64,000 bases of DNA from an uncultured Paraglaciecola sp. (GCA_947498355.1 CANMKA010000022.1:1-64000), one strand, 5' to 3'; counted from the stretch's first letter, positions 17,136 to 29,235 are shown. Notes: generated from the letters alone by a model not told the origin. Numbers and translations are program-made.

Positions 17136-17618
17136 CTAATCGGAGTTATTTAGAAACGAGTTAAATGCCGCGGTTCCCCATAGGGGGACAGTCGATAAAC
17201 TGTGTTTGAAACTCCCAGACGTCTCTTTAGTTGAATACGATACATACATTAAAGTTTGGCTGGTTGAGTCGAAAATACGGCGTATTTTCATATTTTTGAA
17301 AAAAATACTTTTCGACTTTTTAAATACCACTTCCCCAGATTTTGACTTATCAATTTGTTCAATCATAGCAGAGGTGATTTCGCCAGTTTGGCGGCAAGCT
17401 ATAGCACTGTCCGAAGGATCTGAGAAACTTAAATCAGCTTCTATACTCGACACATGACACGTCACTCCAGTCACAATCGGGTCAGTTAAAATATTTAACT
17501 TAATATCTTTGGTGGTAAAAGCGCCTAAGGAAATATCTCCCACTTCGTTTTTATCGCATCCTAAAAAAACACAAGCTAGGCCGACTAAAATCGATTGCTG
17601 AATCTTTCGCTTTATCAT
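17136..17618 (-). CDS. creA: CreA family protein (putative lipoprotein)
   Basis: Small envelope protein of 160 residues matching CreA: GDISLGAFTTKDIKLNIL, DPIVTGVTCHVSSIEADLSFSDPSDSAIACRQTGEI, KSKSIFFKNMKIRRIFDSTSQTLMYVSYSTKETSGSFKHSLSTVPLWG. The two Cys (VTCHVS, IACRQ) of the family are present. The N-terminus ends in a lipobox-like FLGC, which suggests a lipoprotein here. CreA's molecular role is unknown. It is divergent from the DEAD-box helicase that follows. Confidence 0.9.
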   Translation of the reverse strand: MIKRKIQQSILVGLACVFLGCDKNEVGDISLGAFTTKDIKLNILTDPIVTGVTCHVSSIEADLSFSDPSDSAIACRQTGEITSAMIEQIDKSKSGEVVFKKSKSIFFKNMKIRRIFDSTSQTLMYVSYSTKETSGSFKHSLSTVPLWGTAAFNSFLNNSD

Positions 17619-17752
17619 ATTGCTTCTCTCTTAAAATTTGGGCTAATGTGTTTGCAAAACCAGTCTATTGCCAATGGGTGCGTAATCTACTGACTTTATC
17701 GCATAAAAACGGTATATTCGCGCCACTATTTACCTCGTGCACAGGAAAAATC

Positions 17753-19012
17753 ATGAAATTTACCAATTTAGGCTTAGCCCCAGAACTACAAAGAGCCATC
17801 AGTGACTCTGGTTACGTCGAAATGACACCTGTGCAACAAAAAGGCATAGTGGCCGCAAGACGTAAGAAAGACCTGCTGGTGAATGCCCAAACTGGCACAG
17901 GCAAAACTGCCGCATTTGCCTTGCCTATTTTGCAAATGATGCTAGACGCCCCTAAACCAAACGTATCGGCGAGTCCACGGGCGTTGATCTTGAGTCCGAC
18001 CCGAGAATTAGCCGAGCAGCTAGGCACTACCATCCAAGGCTATGCTAAGTACACTGAGTTATCTGTGCAAGCTGTATATGGCGGTGTCAAAATGGGAGGC
18101 CAAAAGAGCAAACTAACTGAAGGCGTGGACGTGTTAATTGCAACACCCGGTCGTTTATTAGAACATTTATCACTGAATAACCTAAATCTAACCAACATAG
18201 AATGGGTAGTTCTCGATGAAGCCGACCGCATGTTAGATATGGGCTTTCTTACCGATGTGCAAACTATCTTGCAACATGCTTCACAGAAACATCAAACCCT
18301 ACTCTACTCTGCGACCTCTTCGCCTGCGGTTAATGAGTTATCCCACAAGATACTTCATAACCATAGTGTCATTAAAATTGATAAGCTGAATACAACTGCA
18401 GCCACTGTCACGCACTCGATGTACCCAGTTGAAGAATCTAGAAAGATTGAATTATTCAAACGCTTACTTAAACAACATAACTGGTTTCAAGTTATGGTGT
18501 TTACTAGTACTAAACAACAAGCTGATGCATTGATGGCGGCCTTAAAGAAAGCCAAAGTTAATGCTGCTGTTTGTCACGGTGATAAAAGTCAAGGATATCG
18601 AAAGCGTGTTATTGCTGACTTTAAATCTGCTAAGTTACAAGTACTTATTTCGACTGACGTCGCCGCCAGAGGGTTAGATATTCAAGGGTTAGATCACGTA
18701 ATCAACTTTAACCTCCCCTATTTACCCGAAGATTACGTTCACCGTATCGGTCGTACTGGACGAGCTGGTAATACAGGGGAAGCCATCTCGTTTGTTAGTC
18801 GTGAAGAAGAAAATACCGTGGCTAAAATTGAACGCCTGATCAACAGTAAGATAAAGCGCGTGAATCAACCAGGTTTTGAAGTAAGCAACCGCGTAAGCTT
18901 GTTAAAATCAGCTCAGCGCCGTGCTGGGGCTGGCCGCAGCAACAAAGCGACCGCCACACAAATTAGTATTCAAAAAGTCCAAAAACAGAAAAATAAAAAA
19001 GCTAAACGTTAG
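17753..19012 (+). CDS. DEAD-box ATP-dependent RNA helicase (RhlE-like)
   Basis: RNA-unwinding ATPase of about 419 residues. Motifs in order: Q-motif region (MTPVQQKGIVAA), I AQTGTGKT, Ia PTRELAEQ, Ib TPGRLLE, II VLDEADRMLDMGF, III SAT, IV VFTSTKQQAD, V STDVAARGLDIQ, VI HRIGRTGRAG. A short basic tail (RRAGAGRSNKAT... KNKKAKR) supplies non-specific RNA binding as in the RhlE group. I place the start at ATG 17753 (AGGAAAAATC upstream), because the longer frame to 17648 adds only an unrelated 35-residue extension. Confidence 0.93.
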   Translation: MKFTNLGLAPELQRAISDSGYVEMTPVQQKGIVAARRKKDLLVNAQTGTGKTAAFALPILQMMLDAPKPNVSASPRALILSPTRELAEQLGTTIQGYAKYTELSVQAVYGGVKMGGQKSKLTEGVDVLIATPGRLLEHLSLNNLNLTNIEWVVLDEADRMLDMGFLTDVQTILQHASQKHQTLLYSATSSPAVNELSHKILHNHSVIKIDKLNTTAATVTHSMYPVEESRKIELFKRLLKQHNWFQVMVFTSTKQQADALMAALKKAKVNAAVCHGDKSQGYRKRVIADFKSAKLQVLISTDVAARGLDIQGLDHVINFNLPYLPEDYVHRIGRTGRAGNTGEAISFVSREEENTVAKIERLINSKIKRVNQPGFEVSNRVSLLKSAQRRAGAGRSNKATATQISIQKVQKQKNKKAKR

Positions 19013-19069
19013 AAAGGCATTATTTTATATTTAATCTAAATGTTGAAAATAGTTATCTTGGCTCTAATC

Positions 19070-19092
19070 AAAAAAGCCCCATAAAGGGGCTT
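19070..19092 (-). terminator. Terminator of the grpE-dnaK-dnaJ operon
   Basis: Stem AAGCCCC / GGGGCTT; on the minus strand it is followed by a run of six T. It lies just past the dnaJ stop and also between convergent genes, so it may serve the helicase gene as well. Confidence 0.88.
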
Positions 19093-19117
19093 AGTGGGTT
19101 TAAATATAGGTATTTAA

Positions 19118-20257
19118 CTAGTTAGTTAAATCGTCAAAAAACTTCTTAACACCATCAAAGAAACCACTTTCTTTTGGGCGATGCTTAGCCGTATCTTTGC
19201 CTTTACCCATGGAGTCCTCTAGTTGCTCAAGTAGTTCTTTTTGACGACTACTTAAGTTAACTGGTGTTTCTATCACGACTTTACAAATTAAGTCGCCTAC
19301 TGCACCGCTACGCACAGATTTAACCCCTTTATTACGCAAGCGGAACATTTTTCCAGTTTGTGTTTCTGGCGTAACTTTGAGTTTAACTTTGCCCTCTAAG
19401 GTAGGAACTTCTATGTCGCCACCCAACGCAGCTCGAGTAAAGCTTAAAGGCACTTCGCAATATAGGTTGTTGCCGTCACGAGTAAAAATATTGTGCTCTT
19501 TGACATGAATTTGCACATATAAATCGCCCGCTGGGGCACCATTTTCGCCGGCTTCACCACCACCTGTAGAGCGAATACGGTCGCCGGTATCGACGCCTGG
19601 CGGTACCTTAACCGATAAGGTTTTGGTTTTTTCTACACGGCCTTGGCCATGACATGGCTTACAGGGATCGGAGATGATTTTACCTCGTCCAGAACAGGTA
19701 GGACAGGTTTGTTGTACCGCGAAAAACCCTTGACGCATTTGCACTTGGCCTTGGCCATGACAGGTGCTACACGTCTTAGGCGAAGAGCCTTTTTTCGCTC
19801 CAGAGCCGTTACAGGTTTCGCAACTAGCTAAGGTAGGTACGCGAATTTCAACCGTTTTACCTTTGACTGCTTCTTCCAATGACATTTCTAAATTGTATTG
19901 TAAATCTGAACCTTGACGTGAACGAGATTGGCCACCACGCCCACCTCGGCCACCGCCAAAGATATCGCCGAATACATCACCAAAAATGTCGCCAAAATCT
20001 GCTCCGTGGCCGCCGCCACCGCCACGATTAGGATCTACACCAGCATGACCATACTGATCATAGGCCTGACGTTTCTGAGAGTCGGTTAACATCTCGTGGG
20101 CTTCTTGTACTTCTTTGAATTTTTCTTCTAACGCCTTATCACCTTGTGTTCTATCTGGGTGATATTTCATGGCTAAACGCTTGTAAGCCTTTTTAATCTC
20201 GCGCTCGGTCGCGCTTTTGTCGACTCCCAGCACTTCATAATAATCTCGCTTGGACAT
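19118..20257 (-). CDS. dnaJ: Chaperone protein DnaJ (Hsp40)
   Basis: Co-chaperone that delivers substrates to DnaK and stimulates its ATPase. The 379-residue protein has the J domain (YHPDRTQGD with the HPD motif near residue 33), a Gly/Phe-rich linker ([29 protein letters not shown]), four zinc repeats ([32 protein letters not shown]) and the C-terminal peptide-binding domain. It lies 164 bases after dnaK, with two hairpins in the gap and a strong terminator downstream. Confidence 0.98.
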   Translation of the reverse strand: MSKRDYYEVLGVDKSATEREIKKAYKRLAMKYHPDRTQGDKALEEKFKEVQEAHEMLTDSQKRQAYDQYGHAGVDPNRGGGGGHGADFGDIFGDVFGDIFGGGRGGRGGQSRSRQGSDLQYNLEMSLEEAVKGKTVEIRVPTLASCETCNGSGAKKGSSPKTCSTCHGQGQVQMRQGFFAVQQTCPTCSGRGKIISDPCKPCHGQGRVEKTKTLSVKVPPGVDTGDRIRSTGGGEAGENGAPAGDLYVQIHVKEHNIFTRDGNNLYCEVPLSFTRAALGGDIEVPTLEGKVKLKVTPETQTGKMFRLRNKGVKSVRSGAVGDLICKVVIETPVNLSSRQKELLEQLEDSMGKGKDTAKHRPKESGFFDGVKKFFDDLTN

Positions 20258-20344
20258 TGTATTTTGTCTTCCCGCTTTGTGTGACTACTGATATCGGCAG
20301 TCGTTAAATGGCGAATAAATTTAGTCGCACCTTAAAACAAATAA

Positions 20345-20403
20345 GGCGCAGTCAGAACAAACTGCTGCGCCGAATATCCAATACCTAGTTACACACTAGG
20401 TAT
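20345..20403 (-). promoter_or_regulatory. Pair of hairpins between dnaK and dnaJ
   Basis: Stem 1 at 20345-20371 (GGCGCAG...CTGCGCC) and stem 2 at 20381-20403 (ATACCTAGT-tacac-ACTAGGTAT). They could attenuate or stabilise the dnaK-dnaJ message and so set unequal chaperone levels; neither has a long U run. Confidence 0.55.
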
Positions 20404-20421
20404 CTGTGTCAGTAAAGAATA

Positions 20422-22356
20422 TTACTTCTTGTCGTCTTCTTTTACTTCTTCAAACTCAGCATCTACCACATCATCATCTTGTGATTTTGCACCAGCATCA
20501 GTAGCTTCTGGACCTTCACCAGCGGCACCTTCAGCCGCAGCTTTGGCTTGCGCAACTTCCATTAATTTAGCTGATGCTTGAATTAACTCCTGCGTCTTAG
20601 CTTCAATGGCTTCTTTGTCGTCGCCTTTTACCGCTTCTTCAAGGGCAGTAACAGCGTCTTCAATTTGAGTTTTATCTTCTTCACTCAAAGCATCGCCTGC
20701 TTCTTCAACCTGCTTACGCGTACCATGGATCATACCATCAGCTTGGTTACGGGCTTGGATGAGTTCTTCGAACTTAGCATCAGCGTCTTTATTCGCTTCT
20801 GCATCTTGTACCATTTGTTCGATCTCATCTTCACTTAATCCAGACGAAGCTTGAATCGTAATTTTCTGCTCTTTCCCTGTATCTTTATCTTTTGCAGATA
20901 CGTGTAAGATACCATCCGCGTCGATATCAAAGGTTACTTCAATCTGAGGTGCACCGCGCTGTGCAGGGCGAATACCTTCTAGATTGAATTGTCCTAACGA
21001 TTTGTTACCTGTGGCTTGCTTGCGCTCACCTTGGAGTACATGAATCGTTACCGCAGCTTGGTTATCTTCAGCCGTTGAGAAGGTTTGAGACTTCTTGGTC
21101 GGAACCGTTGTGTTTTTCTCGATTAGAGCAGTCATTACACCCCCCATTGTCTCGATACCCAAAGAAAGAGGCGTAACATCAAGTAATAGTACGTCTTTAA
21201 CGTCACCAGACAATACACCACCTTGGATAGCAGCACCTACAGCAACCGCTTCGTCGGGGTTAACGTCTTTACGTGGCTCTTTACCAAAAAACTCGGTTAC
21301 GTGCTTTTGCACCAGAGGCATACGGGTTTGTCCACCAACCAAAATCACATCATTAACGTCGCTCACTGACAAATCTGCATCAGCTAACGCTTGCTTAAGA
21401 GGTTCAAGGGTGGCTTTAACCATATCTTCAACTAATGATTCTAGTTTTGCGCGAGTTAACTTAATCGTTAAGTGCTTAGGACCAGAAGCATCGGCAGTAA
21501 TATAAGGCAAGTTCACTTCTGTTTGTTGAGCAGAAGACAATTCAATTTTAGCTTTTTCGCCCGCTTCTTTCAGACGCTGCATAGCCAATGGATCTTTACG
21601 TAAATCCATTCCCGAGTCTTTCTTAAACTCGTCGACTAAGTAGTTAATTACTTGATTGTCGAAATCTTCTCCGCCAAGGTGCGTATCACCATTGGTAGCA
21701 AGAACTTCGAAGGTGTGCTCGCCGTCTGCTTCGTCGATTTCGATAATAGAGATATCAAATGTACCACCACCCAAATCGTATACCGCAACTACGCTATCAC
21801 CTTTTTTCTTGTCCATACCGTATGCAAGTGCAGCGGCTGTTGGCTCGTTGATGATACGCTTAACTTCTAACCCAGCAATACGACCTGCATCTTTAGTCGC
21901 TTGACGCTGTGAATCATTAAAGTAGGCAGGAACCGTGATAACCGCTGCTGTCACTTCCTCGCCTAGGTAGTCTTCAGCCGTCTTTTTCATTTTTTTCAAG
22001 ACTTCAGCCGAAACCTGAGGCGGTGCCATTTTCTCGCCTTTAGCTTCAACCCAAGCATCACCGTTATCTGCTTTAACAATTGAAAAAGGCATGATGTCAA
22101 TGTCGCGCTGCACTTCTTTGTCCTCAAAACGACGACCAATAAGGCGCTTGATAGCAAACAAGGTGTTCTTTGGGTTAGTTACTGCTTGACGTTTTGCTGG
22201 CTGACCAACTAAGGTTTCACCGTCTTGCGTATAAGCAATAATTGAGGGAGTAGTACGATCCCCTTCAGCATTTTCTAGTACTTTGGCTTTCTCGCCGTCT
22301 AATACCGCCACACATGAGTTGGTGGTACCTAAATCGATTCCAATGATTCTACCCAT
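20422..22356 (-). CDS. dnaK: Chaperone protein DnaK (Hsp70)
   Basis: ATP-driven Hsp70 chaperone of 644 residues. Signatures: [14 protein letters not shown] at the N-terminus, [15 protein letters not shown] and [14 protein letters not shown] in the nucleotide-binding domain, the linker [19 protein letters not shown], the substrate-binding domain, and an acidic C-terminal tail ending [13 protein letters not shown] (EEV-like). Full length and intact. It lies 115 bases after grpE and has its own sigma-32-type promoter in that gap. Confidence 0.98.
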   Translation of the reverse strand: MGRIIGIDLGTTNSCVAVLDGEKAKVLENAEGDRTTPSIIAYTQDGETLVGQPAKRQAVTNPKNTLFAIKRLIGRRFEDKEVQRDIDIMPFSIVKADNGDAWVEAKGEKMAPPQVSAEVLKKMKKTAEDYLGEEVTAAVITVPAYFNDSQRQATKDAGRIAGLEVKRIINEPTAAALAYGMDKKKGDSVVAVYDLGGGTFDISIIEIDEADGEHTFEVLATNGDTHLGGEDFDNQVINYLVDEFKKDSGMDLRKDPLAMQRLKEAGEKAKIELSSAQQTEVNLPYITADASGPKHLTIKLTRAKLESLVEDMVKATLEPLKQALADADLSVSDVNDVILVGGQTRMPLVQKHVTEFFGKEPRKDVNPDEAVAVGAAIQGGVLSGDVKDVLLLDVTPLSLGIETMGGVMTALIEKNTTVPTKKSQTFSTAEDNQAAVTIHVLQGERKQATGNKSLGQFNLEGIRPAQRGAPQIEVTFDIDADGILHVSAKDKDTGKEQKITIQASSGLSEDEIEQMVQDAEANKDADAKFEELIQARNQADGMIHGTRKQVEEAGDALSEEDKTQIEDAVTALEEAVKGDDKEAIEAKTQELIQASAKLMEVAQAKAAAEGAAGEGPEATDAGAKSQDDDVVDAEFEEVKEDDKK

Positions 22357-22397
22357 TGTTATTTCTCCAAAAATATATTCATTAAAGCTTGTACACT

Positions 22398-22425
22398 TTG
22401 TGGGGTTATTGTGGCGCTTTTCAAC
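22398..22425 (-). promoter_or_regulatory. Sigma-32-type heat-shock promoter before dnaK
   Basis: Minus strand GTTGAAA - 13 bases - CCCCACAA, close to CTTGAAA-N14-CCCCATNT, about 40 bases upstream of the dnaK start. Confidence 0.65.
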
Positions 22426-22471
22426 GCTGTTAGTAAAAAAACCTTCACAAAATCTCTATTTATTGCTGTTT

Positions 22472-23074
22472 TTAGGCCTGAGTATCCACGCCACCATCTG
22501 GTGCTCGCGTAACCATGACCATAGCTGGACGCAATAGGCGACCATTCAACTCATATCCCTTTTGCATCACTGCCATTACTGTATTAGGTGGTAGATCTGC
22601 ATTTTCTTGCATAGACATAGCTTGGTGTAGTTCTGGGTTGAAGGTTTCGCCTTGAGGGTCAATAACCTTCATACCAAACTTTTCAATTGTGCTAATAAAC
22701 GATTTAAGCGTTAAATCCACGCCATCGACTACAGGTTTAATCGCTTCATCTTCTGGGTTAGCAACCTGTATGGCACGTTCCAGATTATCTGCAACAGGTA
22801 ATAATTCACCGGCAAATTTTTCTAATGCAAATTTGCGGGCTTTATCAATTTCGCCTTCAGAACGTTTACGTGAGTTATCTGCTTCGGCAATGGCTCGCAT
22901 AACAGAATCTTTTTGCTCTGCGAATTTAGCTTCTGATGCAGCTAGAGCGGCTTCTAATTCAGCAATACGCTCTTGCTCTGGTGTTAACGCCTCAGCAACT
23001 GCTTCTTCGTTTTGGTTGTCTGCTTGCTCTAAATCTTGAGTCATCTCGTCAACCGTTTGGTTTTCATCACCCAT
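22472..23074 (-). CDS. grpE: GrpE nucleotide exchange factor
   Basis: Releases ADP from DnaK. The 200-residue protein has an acidic, Glu/Gln-rich N-terminus, a long coiled coil ([36 protein letters not shown]), the family segment [22 protein letters not shown] and the C-terminal beta-wing ([26 protein letters not shown]). First gene of the heat-shock operon, with a clear sigma-32 promoter at 23129-23157. Confidence 0.97.
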   Translation of the reverse strand: MGDENQTVDEMTQDLEQADNQNEEAVAEALTPEQERIAELEAALAASEAKFAEQKDSVMRAIAEADNSRKRSEGEIDKARKFALEKFAGELLPVADNLERAIQVANPEDEAIKPVVDGVDLTLKSFISTIEKFGMKVIDPQGETFNPELHQAMSMQENADLPPNTVMAVMQKGYELNGRLLRPAMVMVTRAPDGGVDTQA

Positions 23075-23128
23075 TTAATTCTCCCGTAAAACTCGCTATA
23101 TGATTCGCGACATTGACTGTTGCTGGGT

Positions 23129-23157
23129 TAATGGGGATGGACAAAATGCAATTCAAG
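23129..23157 (-). promoter_or_regulatory. Sigma-32-type heat-shock promoter before grpE
   Basis: Minus strand CTTGAAT - 14 bases - CCCCATTA, nearly the full RpoH consensus, 55 bases upstream of the grpE ATG. The remaining 23158-23425 sequence up to the next gene is AT-rich and shows nothing else. Confidence 0.85.
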
Positions 23158-23425
23158 CTAAATTTTAGAGGATTTGCTTTTTTTAAACGCAATTCAGTGC
23201 TGCAATTTTAGATCCTCTCAATGATTAACAATATTTTTTAAAATTAAGATGAATACTTCATTAAATGACAGATTCAACAATAGATATTCGACTTACTTTT
23301 TGGATAGAATGCACAAACACGTGAATAGAGGCACGCGGGAAAATCCTGTCAATTTCTTTACTTAATGACCATATAAACGTAGTTTGAATGGGTATAAGTA
23401 AAAATAGTCGATAACTAGAGGCATA

Positions 23426-25120
23426 ATGACTTCACCACTCGAACAAAAACTCACCCAGTTTCGGAACACATTTTCTAGTGACTTTAAAGCCAAACTATCG
23501 GTTTTGGTAAAACGTTGGGGGAGAGCTAGAACTGCCCCTAATGCTGAGATATTAAAAGAGTTCAGGTTTGAAGTGCATAGTTTACGAGGCTCTAGTGGCA
23601 CGTTAGGGTTTATCACGCTTAGCCAATTATTGGGCGATATTGAATCTAAGATACATACGTTAAGCGAAGTCGCCTCTGGGCAAGAAAAGAACACCCAATC
23701 TGCAGATGTGATCAATAGTATAGACAACTGCATGAACAAAATTATTAAGGCGACTGAACAAACACCCAATCCCTTGTTATTGGTCAGTCAAGACAGCGAA
23801 ATATTCAAAGACACAAAGTTAATATCGGTCCCTAAACAGGATGACGATGAAATTCGTTCTCAATCGTACCGAGATATCTCAATAGCATTAGTTGATGCAG
23901 ACCAAGCCTCTTCTTCTAAAACTAGTCAGCTGCTTATTGATTTTGGCTTTGAAGTCAGTACATATACTTCGCTAACGGAACTACAGCAAGAAAAGCCTGC
24001 CTCCTTAAAACTGCTACTAATAGATCTTGATACTGTAACGGGCGATCACTCTGAAACGTTTAGAGTCATCGAATCCGTATCAAAAAATAAAACAGATGTG
24101 TTTATTTTGTCGTCCAAAAATTCTTTCGAGACTCGTTTACATGCAATAAGGGCCGGCGCCAAAGACTTTTTACTTAAACCTCTAAATATCACTAAGTTAG
24201 TTTCTAAAATTCGTAAGAACTTCAAAATTGATCTGACTCGACCTTATCGTATTTTACTACTGGACGACCAAGCGTCTGTTGGCAAGTTTTACAAAACCTT
24301 ATTAGAAACCGAAGGGGTGCAGGTTTTAGCTATAAACGAAGCTCACAAAATATTAAAAGCTCTTGACTCGTTTCATCCAGACGTATTTTTACTTGATATG
24401 CATATGCCTGATATTAGTGGAATAGAAGTCGCAAAATTACTCAGGCAACAAACTAAATATGATTACGTCCCCATTGTATTTCTAAGTGCCGATAATGATG
24501 TAGAAACCAAACTTGCAGTCTTGGAGTGCGGTGCAGACGATATAATTTCAAAAGACACGCCACCTAGCATCATTGCCCAACAAATCGACAGCCGTATTCA
24601 AAGGGGACAAGAAATTCGTTATATCGCCTCGAGAGATAGCTTGACGGGTGTACTAAATCACGGCCAAATAATGGATGCTGCAGCGCATGACATTAGGTTA
24701 TCTAAGCGCCAGGAAAAACCTACCATTATTGCCATGATTGACCTTGATAATTTCAAAGCAGTGAATGATCAATACGGCCACTTAGGCGGAGATAAAGTGC
24801 TAATAGCCCTTGGCCAATTACTTTTGCAATCCGTTCGCGACACAGATTATGTGGGGCGATACGGCGGCGAAGAATTCATGATAGTCTTTAACAGTGCAAA
24901 TTTAGCAGTAATAGAAACCAAAATGAATGCCATTTTAGAGGCATTTCATCACATAACCTACGAGGTAGATGATAAATCGTTTAACTGTAGTTTTAGTGCT
25001 GGTATCGCTAGCTCGGATAACCACGACAAACTGAGTGAAATTATTTCTGCCGCTGACCTAGCGTTATACGACGCAAAAAAAGCTGGAAAAAATCAAGTCT
25101 GTATAAGTCAAAGTAAGTAG
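23426..25120 (+). CDS. HPt-REC-REC-GGDEF diguanylate cyclase
   Basis: Cytoplasmic signalling protein of 564 residues that should make cyclic di-GMP. An HPt domain comes first (about 1-110; phosphorylatable His51 in EVHSLRGSSGTLGF). A receiver follows (about 148-262; Asp in LLLIDLDT, KPL end motif), then a second receiver (about 282-395; LLLDDQ, Asp in VFLLDMHMPD), then a GGDEF domain (from about 405). The GGDEF domain has the active-site GGEEF in GRYGGEEFMIVF and an intact allosteric I-site RDTD exactly five residues earlier, so it is likely active and product-inhibited. There is no membrane segment. Start ATG 23426 has AGAGG upstream. The HPt plus two receivers imply input from a multistep phosphorelay encoded elsewhere. 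Confidence 0.92.
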   Translation: MTSPLEQKLTQFRNTFSSDFKAKLSVLVKRWGRARTAPNAEILKEFRFEVHSLRGSSGTLGFITLSQLLGDIESKIHTLSEVASGQEKNTQSADVINSIDNCMNKIIKATEQTPNPLLLVSQDSEIFKDTKLISVPKQDDDEIRSQSYRDISIALVDADQASSSKTSQLLIDFGFEVSTYTSLTELQQEKPASLKLLLIDLDTVTGDHSETFRVIESVSKNKTDVFILSSKNSFETRLHAIRAGAKDFLLKPLNITKLVSKIRKNFKIDLTRPYRILLLDDQASVGKFYKTLLETEGVQVLAINEAHKILKALDSFHPDVFLLDMHMPDISGIEVAKLLRQQTKYDYVPIVFLSADNDVETKLAVLECGADDIISKDTPPSIIAQQIDSRIQRGQEIRYIASRDSLTGVLNHGQIMDAAAHDIRLSKRQEKPTIIAMIDLDNFKAVNDQYGHLGGDKVLIALGQLLLQSVRDTDYVGRYGGEEFMIVFNSANLAVIETKMNAILEAFHHITYEVDDKSFNCSFSAGIASSDNHDKLSEIISAADLALYDAKKAGKNQVCISQSK

Positions 25121-25434
25121 TCTTGGGGCTGTTGGGTCGTTAAGAGAAGATATACCCTCTTGATTTTCTAGCCTATAATTTTAACAGCCACTATCCAAGC
25201 TCATCCTGCCTGAAACGTCACCAACTAGCACTCTAGGTTAGGCGTCAGCTAACATACATAATTTCAAAGCTTAATTTCTTAAGTTGATTATAGGCACGCC
25301 TTAGTCAGCGATTTTTTCTCAGTCCAACAAAAGTTTAGGTATCAATAGTGAGCCTATTACAAGGAAATTTAACGCGCTGTTTAGAGACGCTATTAAAATA
25401 CCCGTTGTCATTTAAAATTAAAATTTACTAGGTC
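25121..25434. other. Intergenic region with no recognised feature
   Basis: Sequence between the diguanylate cyclase and the foldback element. It contains a short palindrome GTTAGGCGTCAGCTAAC near 25234 and no plausible gene. Confidence 0.4.
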
Positions 25435-25714
25435 ATACCAATCTGTATAAATAAGTAACCACTCAGCGGGAGTTTAAAAGGGCTTAGATAAGGCCCATGA
25501 ATGAACGAATGGTGGTGCCCTTTCGAGTTCATGAAACGCCGTATAAGCCCTTTTAAAACCCGCCTGAAAGGAATACCCCAGCGGCCTTTTCTTTGCGTTG
25601 TCGCTATTTGAAAGGGAATCGGTAACCGACATAGAACCATTCCTGCACAGCGACGCCTTAATAAAAAACCACTGGATGCATTCTGAGTGACCACTTATTT
25701 ACACAGATTGGTAT
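25435..25714. mobile_element. MITE-like foldback element, ~280 bp
   Basis: About 32-bp terminal inverted repeats: ATACCAATCTGTATAAATAA at the left and its near-complement TTATTTACACAGATTGGTAT at the right. Inside is a second inverted pair (GCGGGAGTTTAAAAGGGCTTA and TAAGCCCTTTTAAAACCCGC, separated by about 80 bases). An 88-codon open frame on the minus strand is a by-product of the element, rich in Arg and unlike a protein gene. No transposase and no clear target duplication are visible. Confidence 0.75.
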
Positions 25715-26352
25715 CACTCGATGTTACATCCAGTTAATCGCTATTCGCTGGAATGATTTCACTTATGCAATCTCTGAATTTAGGCCTTGCTATACCCAGC
25801 TAAATTGAGCAGCTCAAAATATAAGGGTTAAACCCTATTCTCACAATTCACCTTTACACCAAAAAATATTAACAACCCAATAGTCGAACACTTTACGAAC
25901 AGCATGTATTTCACTATAAAATTCATGCACTTAGGTTAAATATAAAGATTACTCAACAGAGTTATCCACAGATACAGTGGATAAACTTTATATTGACAGG
26001 GACAAGATCTACATTTTTCCCTCTTTATCCACACTTGACGCAAAATACAGGGTGAAATTCAAGGAGAATCACGAATAAAATATCAATCGAGCCCCAATCC
26101 CCTGTATAGTGATACGAATAGCTTGAACGTCGAATATGCAGTTAACTAACACATCGGTTTACCAAATTTAATTATCAATAACGTTCTACTCAGCAATGTT
26201 TTAGTACAAGGCAAACTTCGCGTCAGTAATCAGGCTATGACAAACAAATTTAGCGTAGAGATAAAGAGCCCTTCTTTAGGGTGCAAATTTTAGAACGCAA
26301 ATGACTATTCTGAATTCAAGCTACTTAGTATAAAAGATAAAAGCAGGCCCAA
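25715..26352. other. AT-rich intergenic region upstream of the IIA-Glc-like gene
   Basis: About 640 bases without a gene. It holds the DnaA-box cluster described separately (25962-26033) and an AT-rich segment before it (25860-25960). Confidence 0.6.
25962..26033. promoter_or_regulatory. Cluster of three DnaA boxes
   Basis: Two perfect TTATCCACA boxes on the plus strand (25962-25970 and 26025-26033) and one near-perfect box on the minus strand (TTATCCACT, 25976-25984), with GATCTACATTTTT (26005) resembling the AT-rich 13-mers of oriC. This could be a DnaA-titrating or DnaA-regulated site. Neighbouring genes are not those of a chromosomal origin. Confidence 0.55.
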
Positions 26353-26859
26353 ATGACTTTACTTGGAAACTTAATAGAACCCAACCAGACACCCAAAAAT
26401 GCCAAAGCTATTCCTATTATGAGCCCTCTTAATGGCAAAGTTATTCCGTTAAGTGAAGTACCCGACCCGTTATTTACGCATAGGCTTTATGGTGAAGGCG
26501 TGGCAATTCAGCCTGCGGGATTTAAACTGTTAGCACCTTTTGATGGCGTTATTAGTCACTTTCCTGAATTAGCCAACCAAATAAGACTCAAAGCCAAAAA
26601 TGGCCTACACCTACAAATTCAGTTAGGTATTGACAGCGAGGCCATGCACGGCGAAGGCTTTAAGCGGCTAAAAAAGCCTCAACAAACATTTAAAATAGGC
26701 GAAACTCTAGCGGAGTTTTCTTTACCTAAAATGAAAACCCAGCTCACATCTGTGCTATGCCCAGTTACAATTTTAAACAATGAAAAAGTTAAGGGCGTTG
26801 AAGGACATTATTACTCTGTAGTGGCCTCTCAAGACAAAATAATGACAGTTTATGTTTAA
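26353..26859 (+). CDS. PTS IIA-Glc (Crr)-like protein lacking both active-site histidines
   Basis: A 168-residue protein with the glucose-IIA fold: MSPLNGKVIPLSEVPDPLFTHRLYGEGVAIQP, LLAPFDGVISHF, LGIDSEAMHGEGFKRL, KIGETLAEFSLP. Aligned with E. coli IIA-Glc, the phosphorylated His90 (VHFGID) is Gln here (IQLGID) and the assisting His75 (ETNHAF) is Asn (ELANQI). It should therefore be unable to accept phosphate from HPr. It may be a regulator that binds IIA-Glc partners, or a relic. No other PTS gene is nearby. It is a solitary gene before yffB-dapE. Confidence 0.85.
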   Translation: MTLLGNLIEPNQTPKNAKAIPIMSPLNGKVIPLSEVPDPLFTHRLYGEGVAIQPAGFKLLAPFDGVISHFPELANQIRLKAKNGLHLQIQLGIDSEAMHGEGFKRLKKPQQTFKIGETLAEFSLPKMKTQLTSVLCPVTILNNEKVKGVEGHYYSVVASQDKIMTVYV

Positions 26860-26937
26860 AACAAGGGTTTGATTCTTTACTCACCTATCCCTTTCTCGTT
26901 ATAGTCCCCGCAAGTTTTATTCAACACTTATGTAACT

Positions 26938-29082
<2,145 letters not shown>

Positions 29083-29086
<4 letters not shown>

Positions 29087-29235
29087 ATACGCTAGCGTTA
29101 ATCCTGTTACTCATATTCTCCGTCGGTATAATCGCATCGGGTTTATGGTTGCTTCTGCGCACAGCGAACCAAAAGCTCCCTAAAGTAAATAAAGACAATA
29201 ACGCCTCCTACGACAGGTTTGACGAAGACGACTAA
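29083..29235 (+). CDS. DUF2897-type small membrane protein (50 aa)
   Basis: A tiny gene that is easily missed. The ATG overlaps the stop of the M15 peptidase (ATGA) and AAGGACATCA provides a Shine-Dalgarno. The product has one membrane helix ([22 protein letters not shown]), a basic linker ([12 protein letters not shown]) and an acidic C-terminus (YDRFDEDD), the layout of DUF2897 proteins found after dapE in related genera. Its last 4 bases overlap the convergent UPF0145 gene. Function unknown. Confidence 0.8.

Noticed and set aside
25428..25694. 88-codon minus-strand frame
   Set aside because: It runs through the inverted repeats of the MITE-like element and has the Arg-rich composition of a chance frame.
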